This document shows positions 34,635 to 43,308 of a DNA stretch of 61,128 nt, piece after piece. This DNA comes from Flavobacteriales bacterium (lineage in GTDB: Bacteria; Bacteroidota; Bacteroidia; Flavobacteriales; BACL11). The stretch lies in the NCBI GenBank assembly GCA_002705205.1, contig PAHP01000003.1, positions 1 through 61,128 on the forward strand, read 5' to 3'. Below the pieces are notes generated by a model. It worked only from the letters and a program-made list of their open reading frames with translations, was not told where the DNA came from and made no database searches. Within the stretch, counting starts at the first letter, position 1; each line of letters opens with the position of its first letter. Position numbers and translations under genes: made by a program.

Positions 34635-35863
34635 TGTCGGATAATTTAAAAATAGTTTGTTCATTTTGTGGAAAAGATAAGCAGGATACAAATATTTTAA
34701 TTGCAGGTACTGCTGCACATATTTGTGATGATTGTATAGAGCAAGCTCATGAAATCATAAAAGAGGATACTAATGATGAAATCTTCTCTAGAGAAGATTT
34801 CACCTTACTGAAGCCAAAAGAAATAAAAGAACATCTTGATCATTTTGTAATTGGACAGGATGACGCAAAAAAGGTAATGTCAGTTGCTGTGTATAATCAT
34901 TATAAAAGAATATTACAGCCCGATACAACTAATGAGGATATTGAGATTGAGAAGTCAAATATTATTATGGTTGGTCGAACAGGTACAGGAAAGACTCTTA
35001 TTGCAAAATCAATCGCTAAGCTATTAAAGGTTCCTTTTTGTATTGCAGATGCAACAGTACTTACTGAGGCTGGTTATGTAGGCGAAGATGTCGAAAGTAT
35101 CCTTACTCGCCTATTACAGTCCGCTGATTATGATGTGGAAAAAGCCAAGAGAGGGATTGTTTTTATTGATGAGATTGATAAAGTTGCTCGAAAAAGTGAT
35201 AATCCTTCAATTACTCGTGATGTGAGTGGAGAAGGTGTTCAGCAAGCCATGCTAAAACTACTAGAAGGAACTATTGTAAATGTTCCTCCTCAAGGGGGAA
35301 GAAAACATCCTGATCAAAAGATGATTGCTCTTGAAACTAAAGATATTCTATTTATTAGTGGTGGAGCTTTTGATGGTATTGAGCAGCATATCTCAGCAAG
35401 AATGAATACCCAATCAATTGGCTTTAGAACAGAAAATAAGGATGTAATAGAAAAAGATAATTTATTACAGTACGTTTCTCCTCAAGACCTAAAATCATTT
35501 GGATTAATTCCTGAGCTTATTGGTAGGATGCCAATAGTTACTCATTTAAATCCATTAGATAGAGCGGCACTAAAAAAGATACTTACGGAGCCTAGAAATG
35601 CACTTATTAAGCAATATCAAAAATTATTTGAAATGGATAATGCTACTTTAACATTTGATAAGAAAGCAATTGATATTATAGTTGATAAAGCAATGGAATT
35701 CAAGTTAGGAGCAAGAGGATTAAGATCTATTTGTGAGGCGATTATGCTTGATGCAATGTTTGAATTTCCCTCAGATAAGAGTAAGAGAGAACTTAGAATT
35801 ACTTCGGATTATGTAAAATCTCAGTTGACTAAATTATCATTCACAAGGCTTAAGGCAGCTTAA
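34634..35863 (+). CDS. clpX: ATP-dependent Clp protease unfoldase subunit ClpX
   Basis: This 409-aa AAA+ unfoldase has the N-terminal zinc-binding domain (CSFCGK, then CDDC, residues 9-35), Walker A GRTGTGKT (about 114), the pore loop GYVGED (about 148), Walker [10 protein letters not shown] (about 177) and the ClpP-binding IGF-type loop region near 268 ([10 protein letters not shown]). It is the last gene of tig-clpP-clpX. Its final 4 bases overlap the convergent lipoprotein gene. Confidence 0.97.
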   Translation: MSDNLKIVCSFCGKDKQDTNILIAGTAAHICDDCIEQAHEIIKEDTNDEIFSREDFTLLKPKEIKEHLDHFVIGQDDAKKVMSVAVYNHYKRILQPDTTNEDIEIEKSNIIMVGRTGTGKTLIAKSIAKLLKVPFCIADATVLTEAGYVGEDVESILTRLLQSADYDVEKAKRGIVFIDEIDKVARKSDNPSITRDVSGEGVQQAMLKLLEGTIVNVPPQGGRKHPDQKMIALETKDILFISGGAFDGIEQHISARMNTQSIGFRTENKDVIEKDNLLQYVSPQDLKSFGLIPELIGRMPIVTHLNPLDRAALKKILTEPRNALIKQYQKLFEMDNATLTFDKKAIDIIVDKAMEFKLGARGLRSICEAIMLDAMFEFPSDKSKRELRITSDYVKSQLTKLSFTRLKAA

Positions 35864-36660
35864 TCTCCTATTACCATAGGGTAATTAGTGCCGTTAATCA
35901 TTACATCAACATTACAGTCACAAATTGAGTCTCCATAATTGATGATTCTTTCTGGGTATCCGTTTGGTAAAACTTTTATTTCTCCACTTTTAATAACGCA
36001 ATAAGGAAGGCATCCTAAATCAATATTTAAAGTATCTGTAATCTCTACACTAAAGTCATTCCCATTTACTGAATTTCCACTTGAATTTCCTGTAATTTTA
36101 TATGTATCATCATCAAGAGTAAAATAAGTTTCTCTACCACTAATCCATTCTTTTATTCTACTTGACTGCCAATTAATTGTTCCGTTAGTAGTATTAATTT
36201 TTGCATCATTTACATCAATGGCAAACCACATATTACCGCTATCATTTCTTCCCATATTTGTTGTAACTTTCTCTCCTTCTATCAAGTTACTATTTACATA
36301 GTAATTATCAAAAGTAGTAGTTATCACAGATAATGAATCACGGTACCTTCCAGTATAAGTGACTATTATTTTCCCACGTCGATATATTCCATCGCTTTGT
36401 GGACAATTGGTATTCCCAAAGTTAATTGTTAAAGTTCCTCCGCCAGAGGTGTCGGTATTAGTAGTGGAATAAGATGGGCATACTTGTTTTTGCCCATTAT
36501 CGATCAGTCCTTTTTCAATAGTTCTTCCTATATCAATAAAAATCTTTTCAGCAAAAAGATGGTCTTTTCCTGCTTGCATAGTCATTAATTCAGGTATTTC
36601 TTCCTTACAAGAATAAAGTAAAACAGATGCAATACTTAGAATTATTAGTGTTTTATTCAT
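35860..36660 (-). CDS. hypothetical lipoprotein
   Basis: The ATG at 36660 gives 266 residues with a lipoprotein signal and lipobox LLYSC (Cys18); the frame extends upstream into folA but that would bury the signal. The mature part is beta-rich with a Thr/Gly/Asn-rich middle, cysteine pairs (CPSYS... NCPQS; LGCLPYC; CDCN near the end) and no known domain. I recall similar lipoproteins only as hypothetical in Bacteroidota. It follows folA after 19 bases on the minus strand and overlaps clpX by 4 bases at its end. Confidence 0.75.
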   Translation of the reverse strand: MNKTLIILSIASVLLYSCKEEIPELMTMQAGKDHLFAEKIFIDIGRTIEKGLIDNGQKQVCPSYSTTNTDTSGGGTLTINFGNTNCPQSDGIYRRGKIIVTYTGRYRDSLSVITTTFDNYYVNSNLIEGEKVTTNMGRNDSGNMWFAIDVNDAKINTTNGTINWQSSRIKEWISGRETYFTLDDDTYKITGNSSGNSVNGNDFSVEITDTLNIDLGCLPYCVIKSGEIKVLPNGYPERIINYGDSICDCNVDVMINGTNYPMVIGD

Positions 36661-36679
36661 TTTAATATTTTTTGTAAAC

Positions 36680-37186
36680 TTAGTTAATTTTCTCAAATGT
36701 CAGAAAACTATAATTATAAGCATGCTTCTCATCTTTTTTGCAATTTATTCTTTTGACCTCTACCCATTTATCGCCTATTTCAGGAAAAAATGTATCTCCA
36801 TCAAATGAGTGATGGACCTGTGTAAGGTATATTTTAGTTATTAAGTTTCTTTCAAGAGCAATTTTATAGATTTCTCCTCCTCCAATAATAAAAGCTTCAT
36901 TCTCTCCATTAATTTTGGCAATCTTTAATGCCTCTTCTACAGAATTAACAACCATGCATTCTGGAGCTGTATAATTAGCTTGTCTTGTAATAATAATATT
37001 AGGTCTATTTGGCAAGGGTCTATATTTGTGAGGGATAGATTCAAAATTTTTTCTTCCCATTATCACATGATGTCCTTGTGTAGTTTCTTTAAAAAATTTC
37101 ATGTCTTTTGGAAGATGCCAGACAAGATTATTGTCTTTTCCAATCACACCATTATTAGCTACTGCTACTATTAACGAAACCTTCAT
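36680..37186 (-). CDS. folA: dihydrofolate reductase
   Basis: This 168-aa enzyme reduces dihydrofolate with NADPH and regenerates the folate oxidised by ThyA. Motifs are VAVANNGVIGKDNNLVWHLPKD (about residues 7-28, with the catalytic Asp in LPKD), the NADPH-binding VIMGRKNFESIP (about 40) and IIGGGEIYK (about 98). Its start overlaps the preceding dehydrogenase gene by 4 bases (ATGA). thyA lies two genes upstream in the same direction, so folate-dependent dTMP synthesis is encoded together. Confidence 0.96.
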   Translation of the reverse strand: MKVSLIVAVANNGVIGKDNNLVWHLPKDMKFFKETTQGHHVIMGRKNFESIPHKYRPLPNRPNIIITRQANYTAPECMVVNSVEEALKIAKINGENEAFIIGGGEIYKIALERNLITKIYLTQVHHSFDGDTFFPEIGDKWVEVKRINCKKDEKHAYNYSFLTFEKIN

Positions 37187-38289
37187 CTAGTTTTTTTTAC
37201 GTTATAATGAACCCCTCTCTCTGCTAAATAATCTCTTACAAATGTATAATGTTCTCCTAAATATTCTGGAGGAGAAATACCTATTCTTGTATAATCTCCA
37301 TTCAAAACTAAGTTTGCAACTGCAGTGCAAGTAAAGCCTGTTGTTCTAGCCATGGAGATAGTCCCATTCTGGAATCGGTCTAATAAATTATATTGATAAA
37401 TAACATTCTTATTAGCTTCAATGCCTTGGATTATGATTCTCATAATTGTAAAATCTTTATCTCCTTCTTTCATCTCCCATTTTGGAAAAAGTAGTTTTGA
37501 CGTAACATCTATAGGACGAATCATCTGCCCATTCACTTCAATCTTATCATAGGAAAAGAATCCACTTTCTCTTAATACCTTTAAGTATTCTACACATCCA
37601 GGATAGCGTAAAGTTTTCTCTATCATATTAGGAATATGAGGCATAGTATGAATTAAAGATCTTAAGCCGTCAGAATTCCAGCTTTCTAAAGGACCGATTT
37701 CTTCAAAATCTATTATTTCAGTGTCAGATAAAGCTTCTTTTGTAATAAGCTTACTATTTTTTACAAAACGAGCAGGACGCACATATTCTTCAATTACATC
37801 AATTGGAGAAAAAACTGCTTGATACTCATAAGGCCATTCTCGTTTTTCAGGTAGCCCCCCAACTAAACATTCGTAATCACTAATTTTCATTTGCTTATCA
37901 TGATATCCAAAAATGATATTACCCATGCCAGGAGCCACACCACAATCCATTATCGCTATAACTCCTTTTTGTTTTGCTAATTCATCTAATCCAAATGGAT
38001 CTTCAGGATAAAAAGAAATATCTACAATGTTCTTTTCTGCCTCAATCACATTTTGCATCATTTGGTATCCCATAAATCCAGGTACAGCACCTACTACTAA
38101 ATCAAAATCTTGTATCAAATTTTGTAAATTACTTTTATCTGAAATATCTGTACAAATAGTTTTTATTCCATTTAGTTTATCTAAGTTCTTTTGCGAAATG
38201 TCAACTGAAGTAACTTCATGATCTTTAGCTAAATCCTTAGCCATAACACCTCCAACTAGTCCTGCTCCTAAAACAATAATTTTTCCCAT
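37183..38289 (-). CDS. saccharopine dehydrogenase-family oxidoreductase
   Basis: This 368-aa protein begins with a Rossmann nucleotide-binding motif GAGLVGGVMAKDLA and continues with the family segments AVPGFMG (about residue 70) and DCGVAPGMGN (about 115), typical of the Lys9/saccharopine reductase group that acts on amino-acid derivatives. No partner lysine-degradation genes lie nearby. It overlaps folA by 4 bases and thyA by 1 base, so it is tightly cotranslated in the nucleotide-folate run although its reaction is probably unrelated. The exact substrate is unknown. Confidence 0.85.
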   Translation of the reverse strand: MGKIIVLGAGLVGGVMAKDLAKDHEVTSVDISQKNLDKLNGIKTICTDISDKSNLQNLIQDFDLVVGAVPGFMGYQMMQNVIEAEKNIVDISFYPEDPFGLDELAKQKGVIAIMDCGVAPGMGNIIFGYHDKQMKISDYECLVGGLPEKREWPYEYQAVFSPIDVIEEYVRPARFVKNSKLITKEALSDTEIIDFEEIGPLESWNSDGLRSLIHTMPHIPNMIEKTLRYPGCVEYLKVLRESGFFSYDKIEVNGQMIRPIDVTSKLLFPKWEMKEGDKDFTIMRIIIQGIEANKNVIYQYNLLDRFQNGTISMARTTGFTCTAVANLVLNGDYTRIGISPPEYLGEHYTFVRDYLAERGVHYNVKKTR

Positions 38290-39083
38290 TATATAGCTAC
38301 TTTTCCTTTTATGTGTGGATGTGGTTCATAATTAATTAGTTCAAAATCATCAATTTTGAAATCAAAAATACTTTTTACTTTAGTATTAATTTTCATTTTC
38401 GGAAGTTTCTTGCAATCTCTACTAAGTTGCAATTTACTTTGCTCAAAATGATTAGTATAAATATGTGCATCTCCTAAAGTATGTACAAAATCTCCAGCTT
38501 CTAAATTGCACACTTGCGCCATCATCATTGTTAAAAGTGCATAAGATGCAATATTAAAAGGAACACCTAAAAATATGTCTGCACTTCTTTGATAAAGCTG
38601 ACAGGAAAGCTTCCCATTTGCTACATAAAACTGAAAAAATGCATGACATGGTGGGAGCGCCATTTGTGCAATTTCCCCTACATTCCAGGCACTCACTATA
38701 ATTCTTCTGCTGTCTGGATTATTTTTTAAAGTATCGACCACTTGTGTAATCTGATCAATGTGCTTCCCATCTGGTGCTGGCCAAGACCTCCATTGATATC
38801 CATAAACATGACCTAGATCTCCATTTTCATCTGCCCACTCATCCCAAATACGAACTCCATTTTCTTTAAGGTACTTTATGTTTGTATCACCTTTTAGAAA
38901 CCAAAGTAATTCATGAATGATAGATTTTAGATGTAATTTTTTAGTAGTTATACAAGGAAATCCTTCTGATAAATCAAAACGCATTTGGTGACCAAAAATA
39001 CTTTTAGTTCCTGTTCCTGTTCTATCTTCTTTTAACGTGCCTTCTTCCATCACACGCTTCATTAGATTTAAATATTGTTGCAT
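38289..39083 (-). CDS. thyA: thymidylate synthase
   Basis: This 264-aa enzyme methylates dUMP to dTMP with methylenetetrahydrofolate. The catalytic Cys sits in [13 protein letters not shown] (about residue 146), and the dUMP-binding segments [18 protein letters not shown] (about 21) and [18 protein letters not shown] (about 165) are intact; the C-terminus [11 protein letters not shown] is canonical. Length matches the E. coli enzyme. It lies 26 bases after the nucleoside transporter gene and two genes before folA. Confidence 0.97.
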   Translation of the reverse strand: MQQYLNLMKRVMEEGTLKEDRTGTGTKSIFGHQMRFDLSEGFPCITTKKLHLKSIIHELLWFLKGDTNIKYLKENGVRIWDEWADENGDLGHVYGYQWRSWPAPDGKHIDQITQVVDTLKNNPDSRRIIVSAWNVGEIAQMALPPCHAFFQFYVANGKLSCQLYQRSADIFLGVPFNIASYALLTMMMAQVCNLEAGDFVHTLGDAHIYTNHFEQSKLQLSRDCKKLPKMKINTKVKSIFDFKIDDFELINYEPHPHIKGKVAI

Positions 39084-39109
39084 TTATTTTATAATTATTT
39101 TTTTCATTT

Positions 39110-40786
39110 TTATAAAATCATACCTACAATTACAGCTGTAAAAAGAGAAGCTAATGTGCCTGCAATTAAAGCTAAAATTCCTAATCTGGATAAGTCTCCT
39201 TTCCTTTTTGGAGCTAATGCTCCTATGCCTCCAATTTGTATTCCTATAGAAGCAAAATTTGCAAAACCACATAAAATATAGGTAGCTATTATTATTGATT
39301 TTTCCTCCAAGAATGCTCCTGTACTTTTCATTTCTCCTAGAGATACATATGCTACAAATTCGTTTAATACTGTTTTTTCTCCTAATAATTGTCCTACTAA
39401 AAACATGTCTTCTTTGCATACTCCCATGAGCCAAGCAAGAGGAGCTCCAATATATCCTAAGATCATATTAAAAGATAGTTCAGCATAACGTGTGTTTGTT
39501 GCAATCCAAGTATTTAATGAGGTGACATCTCCAATTTTTAATAAAATATAATTTGCCATAGAAATCATAGCTATAAATACTAGTAACATAGCACCTACAT
39601 TTACAGCTAATCTAAGTCCATCAGTAGTCCCTTTTGAAATAGCTTCTAATGCATTGCTACCTACCTCGGCACTTTGTATATCTAGCTTTTCTTCAAATTT
39701 CTCTGATTCAGGAAGTAGTATTTTTGAAGCAATTACAGCAGCTGGCGCCGACATAACAGATGCTGCTAATAAATGTTTTGCAAACATTATCTGCTGTACT
39801 GGATCATCACCACCCAGAAAACCAATATATGCTGCTAACACTCCGCCAGCAATAGTTGCCATTCCTCCACTCATCAGACACAACATCTCCGACATTGTCA
39901 TTTTTTCTAAATAAGGTTTTACAAGTAATGGTGATTCAGTTTGTCCTAAAAAGATATTGCCTGCAGCAGCTACACTTTCTGGTCCAGAAAGTCCCATTGA
40001 TCTTTTCATTAACCAAGCAAATCCGTAAACAATCTTGGGAATGATTCTCCAATAATAAAATAGAGAGGTTAGTGCTGAGAAGAAAATTACAGTAGGCAGT
40101 ATCATCACTACAAAATTCATAAGAGGTGATTCTATAATGCCTGTTTCAAATGATCTGAAAAGAAACATAGTGCCATCCTGAGTAAAGGAAATAATTTTAG
40201 TAAATATTTTGCCAATAAATTCAAATCCATTAGAGATAAATGGAACTTTTAATATTAATAACGCAAACAAAATTTGTATTCCTAATCCTTTTATAACTAA
40301 TATCCAATTAATGTTTTCTCTATTCTTACTAAAAAAGAAAGCAATTAATAATAGTGAAATAATACCTAGAAATCCTCTTGAAATAGAAGTAAAGCTTATT
40401 CCTGATGTTGCAACTGCTTTTGGAGATATCACTAATTTTTTAAAAGCATAATTGATTCCATCCTCATTTAAAATTAAAGAATTTTCTGCAGAGGATATTT
40501 GATAAGTTCGTGTTTTTTCTTTTGGAAGTTTGTAATTAAGAGATAATTTATTTCCTTCAAGATTCCATGTTCCATTTGCAATTAATTTAGCTTCATAGAT
40601 TTCATAATGAAAACTTCCGTCATCATTAATTTGCATTGCATCACCGTCTGAGATTGGCTTTAAGTCTTTTCCTGTATCAATTGTGTCGGGAAGGATGTAG
40701 TCGAAATACCAAACACCAACAATATCTTCAGAAAAGGAGAAAATGGAGAAGACACAAAAAACAAGAAATAAGTATAGTTTTCTCAT
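39110..40786 (-). CDS. concentrative nucleoside transporter with N-terminal lipocalin-like domain
   Basis: This 558-aa protein fuses two parts. Residues 1-20 are a signal sequence, and about 21-118 form a lipocalin-like beta domain (GVWYFDY, DDGSFHYEI, ANGTWNLEGNKLSLNY). From about 135 on it is a NupC/CNT transporter with LLKRSMGLSGPESVAAAGNIFLGQTESPLLVKP-type core motif, SGGMATIAGGVLAAYIGFLGG, and the C-terminal LNEFVAYVSLG. CNT proteins import nucleosides with Na+ or H+. The periplasmic domain might capture ligand. It is 1 base from the nuclease gene upstream and 26 from thyA. Confidence 0.88.
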   Translation of the reverse strand: MRKLYLFLVFCVFSIFSFSEDIVGVWYFDYILPDTIDTGKDLKPISDGDAMQINDDGSFHYEIYEAKLIANGTWNLEGNKLSLNYKLPKEKTRTYQISSAENSLILNEDGINYAFKKLVISPKAVATSGISFTSISRGFLGIISLLLIAFFFSKNRENINWILVIKGLGIQILFALLILKVPFISNGFEFIGKIFTKIISFTQDGTMFLFRSFETGIIESPLMNFVVMILPTVIFFSALTSLFYYWRIIPKIVYGFAWLMKRSMGLSGPESVAAAGNIFLGQTESPLLVKPYLEKMTMSEMLCLMSGGMATIAGGVLAAYIGFLGGDDPVQQIMFAKHLLAASVMSAPAAVIASKILLPESEKFEEKLDIQSAEVGSNALEAISKGTTDGLRLAVNVGAMLLVFIAMISMANYILLKIGDVTSLNTWIATNTRYAELSFNMILGYIGAPLAWLMGVCKEDMFLVGQLLGEKTVLNEFVAYVSLGEMKSTGAFLEEKSIIIATYILCGFANFASIGIQIGGIGALAPKRKGDLSRLGILALIAGTLASLFTAVIVGMIL

Positions 40787-40787
40787 T

Positions 40788-41423
40788 TTATTCTCCTTTC
40801 CGTTTATTTAGCTCATCTCTTATCTCCGATGCTTTTTCGTAATCTTCTTCTTCAATTGCGATGTTCAACAGCTTCTTGAGTTTAGAACTACTCATATAAG
40901 AGATCCCCTGTGGTTCAGTTGTTTTATCTTCTTCATCTTCTAAATTTAACTCTTCGTCTAATATCTCTTTTTCTTCTTTTTCTTCTTTTTCTTCTTCTTG
41001 AAAATTATTTATTATAATTCCTGCTCTGGATAATATGTCTTCATAAGTAAAAATAGGGCAGCCATATCTAATTGCAATAGCAATAGCATCAGAAGTTCTT
41101 GAATCAATTGATATTTCTTCTCCACTTTCTTTTTGTTTGCAATGGAAAGATGAATGAAAGACACCTTCAACTAATGTATGTATCACAATTTTTTGTACGG
41201 TAATATTAAAATTATCTCCCATAGTTTTGAATAAATCATGTGTGAGCGGTCGGTTTGGGGTCTCTGATCCATCAAGAGCAATAGCGATTGATCGTGCCTC
41301 ACACCATCCGATAACAATAGGTAGTTGTCGTTTACCAGTTATTTCATTTAATAGTAACACATAGGCATTGTTTTGAGAGTCGCTTTGCCTTATTGCTGCT
41401 ATATCTAGCTGAACAAATTTCAA
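40788..41423 (-). CDS. bifunctional nuclease (BFN) domain protein with C-terminal UVR motif
   Basis: This 211-aa protein has a BFN/DUF151 domain (residues 1-130; LPIVIGWCEARSIAIALDG and SRTSDAIAIAIRYGCPIFT are hallmarks), a very acidic low-complexity linker (about 137-170, mostly Glu, Lys, Asp) and a UvrB/UvrC-type UVR helix pair at the end (LNIAIEEEDYEKASEIRDEL). BFN proteins are reported to have DNase/RNase activity in plants and Thermotoga; the bacterial role is uncertain. It is wedged 1 base after etfA and 1 base before the nucleoside transporter. Confidence 0.87.
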   Translation of the reverse strand: MKFVQLDIAAIRQSDSQNNAYVLLLNEITGKRQLPIVIGWCEARSIAIALDGSETPNRPLTHDLFKTMGDNFNITVQKIVIHTLVEGVFHSSFHCKQKESGEEISIDSRTSDAIAIAIRYGCPIFTYEDILSRAGIIINNFQEEEKEEKEEKEILDEELNLEDEEDKTTEPQGISYMSSSKLKKLLNIAIEEEDYEKASEIRDELNKRKGE

Positions 41424-41424
41424 A

Positions 41425-42369
41425 TTAGGTTATTTTTTTTATTTCTTCTATCATTTTTGGGACAACCTCAAATGCATCACCAATAATTCCATAGTCAGCA
41501 GCCTTAAAGAATGGCGCTTCAGGATCTGTATTAATAGCAACCATTATTTTAGAAGAGTTTACTCCAGCTAAATGTTGTATGGCTCCTGATATTCCTATTG
41601 CAATATAAAGATTAGCAGTTACTGCTTTCCCTGTTTGCCCAACATGCTCACTATGGGGTCTCCAGCCGATATCTGAAACTGGTTTAGAACATGCAGTTGC
41701 ACCTCCTAGGATTTCTGCTAATTCTTCAATCATCCCCCAATTTTCTGGACCCTTTAGTCCTCTTCCTGCAGATACAACAATTTCAGCTTCTGAGATTGAT
41801 ATCTTGCCGCTTAGTGTTTCTTGTCCTTCAATAGTAACATCTCCTTTTTCTGTAGATTCTACAGATTCAATTATGCAGCTTCCTCCTGTTTCAATAAGTC
41901 TAAATGAGTTTGGTGAAATAGACAAGATCACTTTTTTAGAATTTACTTTAGTAGTCTCAATTGCTTTTGTAGAAAAAGCTTTTCTTTTAACTGTAAAAGG
42001 TGATATGTTTGAAGCAATTTCTACTACATTATTTATTGCCCCAATTTTTAGTTTAGCTGACAATCTTGGCGCAATCATCTTTGCCGTGTATGTATTAGAA
42101 AAAATGATAGCACTTGCATCATTTGCTAAGTCAGCAATTGCATTCGTACAGCCTTGACTATCTCCTTTTTTAACAGCTTCAATTGACACAACTTTTGATG
42201 CTCCGTAATTGCCAAGTTTTGATAATTCACTGTCATTTACCTTTCCTAATGATATAGCTGTCACTTCTGTTCCCAATAATTTTGCAGTTTCATTTGCATA
42301 AGATACTGCTTCAAAGGTGCTTTTTCTAAAACTGCCATTCCAACTTTCTGTATATACTAATACGCCCAT
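41425..42369 (-). CDS. etfA: electron transfer flavoprotein alpha subunit
   Basis: The ATG at 42369 gives 314 residues beginning GVLVYTESW, the usual EtfA start; an in-frame ATG 36 bases upstream would overlap etfB and is less likely. The C-terminal FAD domain has VSAGRGLKGPENW (about residue 197), GRRP-equivalent segment DIGWRPHSEHVGQTGKAV and LYIAIGISGAIQHLAG. With EtfB it carries electrons from acyl-CoA dehydrogenases to the quinone pool. It follows etfB on the same strand. Confidence 0.95.
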   Translation of the reverse strand: MGVLVYTESWNGSFRKSTFEAVSYANETAKLLGTEVTAISLGKVNDSELSKLGNYGASKVVSIEAVKKGDSQGCTNAIADLANDASAIIFSNTYTAKMIAPRLSAKLKIGAINNVVEIASNISPFTVKRKAFSTKAIETTKVNSKKVILSISPNSFRLIETGGSCIIESVESTEKGDVTIEGQETLSGKISISEAEIVVSAGRGLKGPENWGMIEELAEILGGATACSKPVSDIGWRPHSEHVGQTGKAVTANLYIAIGISGAIQHLAGVNSSKIMVAINTDPEAPFFKAADYGIIGDAFEVVPKMIEEIKKIT

Positions 42370-42385
42370 TTCTTTTGTTTTATTA

Positions 42386-43135
42386 TTAAATAACTTTTGC
42401 TTCATTTTGTAATAAACTCACTAATTTAGCAACGTCATTAGAGTCTACTAATTTACAACTTCCTTTTTCTGCTGGCTTTTTAAAATTTAGTGATTCGGTC
42501 ATGCTTTCATTTGCTGTTGGTTCAATTATGTTTAACGGTTTTGACCTTGCTTGCATAATCCCTCTCATATTAGGAATGCGTAATTCTGACTCCTGTACTA
42601 ATCCTTTTTGCCCTCCTATTACAAAAGGAAGATTAGCCAGTATATTTTCTTTTCCTCCTTCAATCTCTCTTATGAGCTTAGTCTTGGATCCATTAACTTC
42701 AAGTCCAATACAAGCATTAATAAATGGAAGCTTCATCATCTCAGCAATCATTCCTCCAACAGCACCTCCATTATAATCTATTGATTCTTTGCCTGTAATT
42801 ATTAAATCAGCAGGATTACTCTTCAAATAGTTGGATATTTCTGTTGCTGTTGAGTAACTGTCAGTTGCGGTCATATTAATTCTGATAGCTTCATCAGCAC
42901 CAATAGCTAATGCTTTTCTCATGACTGGTTCAACGGTTGCATCTCCAACAGTAATTATTGTGACTTTTCCGCCGCCAGAGACCTCTTTAAGCATCATGGC
43001 TTTTGTCAAACCAAATTCATCATAAGGGTTAATTACAAATTGCACCCCGGATGAATCAAAATTACTTCCATTTTCGGTAAAATTGATTTTCGAAGTAGTA
43101 TCAGGGACACTACTTATGCATACTACAATATTCAT
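42386..43135 (-). CDS. etfB: electron transfer flavoprotein beta subunit
   Basis: This 249-aa subunit has the EtfB opening MNIVVCISSVPDTTSKI, NPYDEFGLTKAMMLKE (about residue 37), and the DLIITGKESIDYNGGAVGGMIAEM segment (about 110). The recognition-loop Leu region and AMP-binding site are in normal places. It heads the long minus-strand run that continues through etfA, BFN nuclease, nucleoside transporter, thyA and folA. A TAAATTTG box (43163-43170) precedes it. Confidence 0.95.
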   Translation of the reverse strand: MNIVVCISSVPDTTSKINFTENGSNFDSSGVQFVINPYDEFGLTKAMMLKEVSGGGKVTIITVGDATVEPVMRKALAIGADEAIRINMTATDSYSTATEISNYLKSNPADLIITGKESIDYNGGAVGGMIAEMMKLPFINACIGLEVNGSKTKLIREIEGGKENILANLPFVIGGQKGLVQESELRIPNMRGIMQARSKPLNIIEPTANESMTESLNFKKPAEKGSCKLVDSNDVAKLVSLLQNEAKVI

Positions 43136-43162
43136 TAATTAGAAATTTTAAATTGTTGAGTG

Positions 43163-43170
43163 CAAATTTA
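43163..43170 (-). promoter_or_regulatory. -7 box for etfBA run
   Basis: The minus strand reads TAAATTTG, a match to TAnnTTTG, 27 bases before the etfB ATG. No clear -33 motif. Confidence 0.5.
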
Positions 43171-43264
43171 ATTAAAATGAAGTAAATAATCGCTTGATTA
43201 AGTGTATTATTATGAAGTAGAAGATATAAAATTAGTGAATATTATGGGGTTTGTATAAAAATAC

Positions 43265-43272
43265 TATTTTTG
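43265..43272 (+). promoter_or_regulatory. -7 box for hppA
   Basis: TATTTTTG lies 36 bases before the hppA ATG. The nearest TTTG (43250) is too close to act as -33; TTAT at 43242 has the right spacing but is a poor match. Confidence 0.5.
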
Positions 43273-43308
43273 CAGACATTTTAAAAACAATAATTAACTA
43301 AAGAAAGT

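Noticed and set aside
42370-42405. 12-residue N-terminal extension of EtfA overlapping etfB
   Set aside because: EtfA proteins start directly with xVLVYTESW; the extension is Lys/Asn-rich leader sequence.
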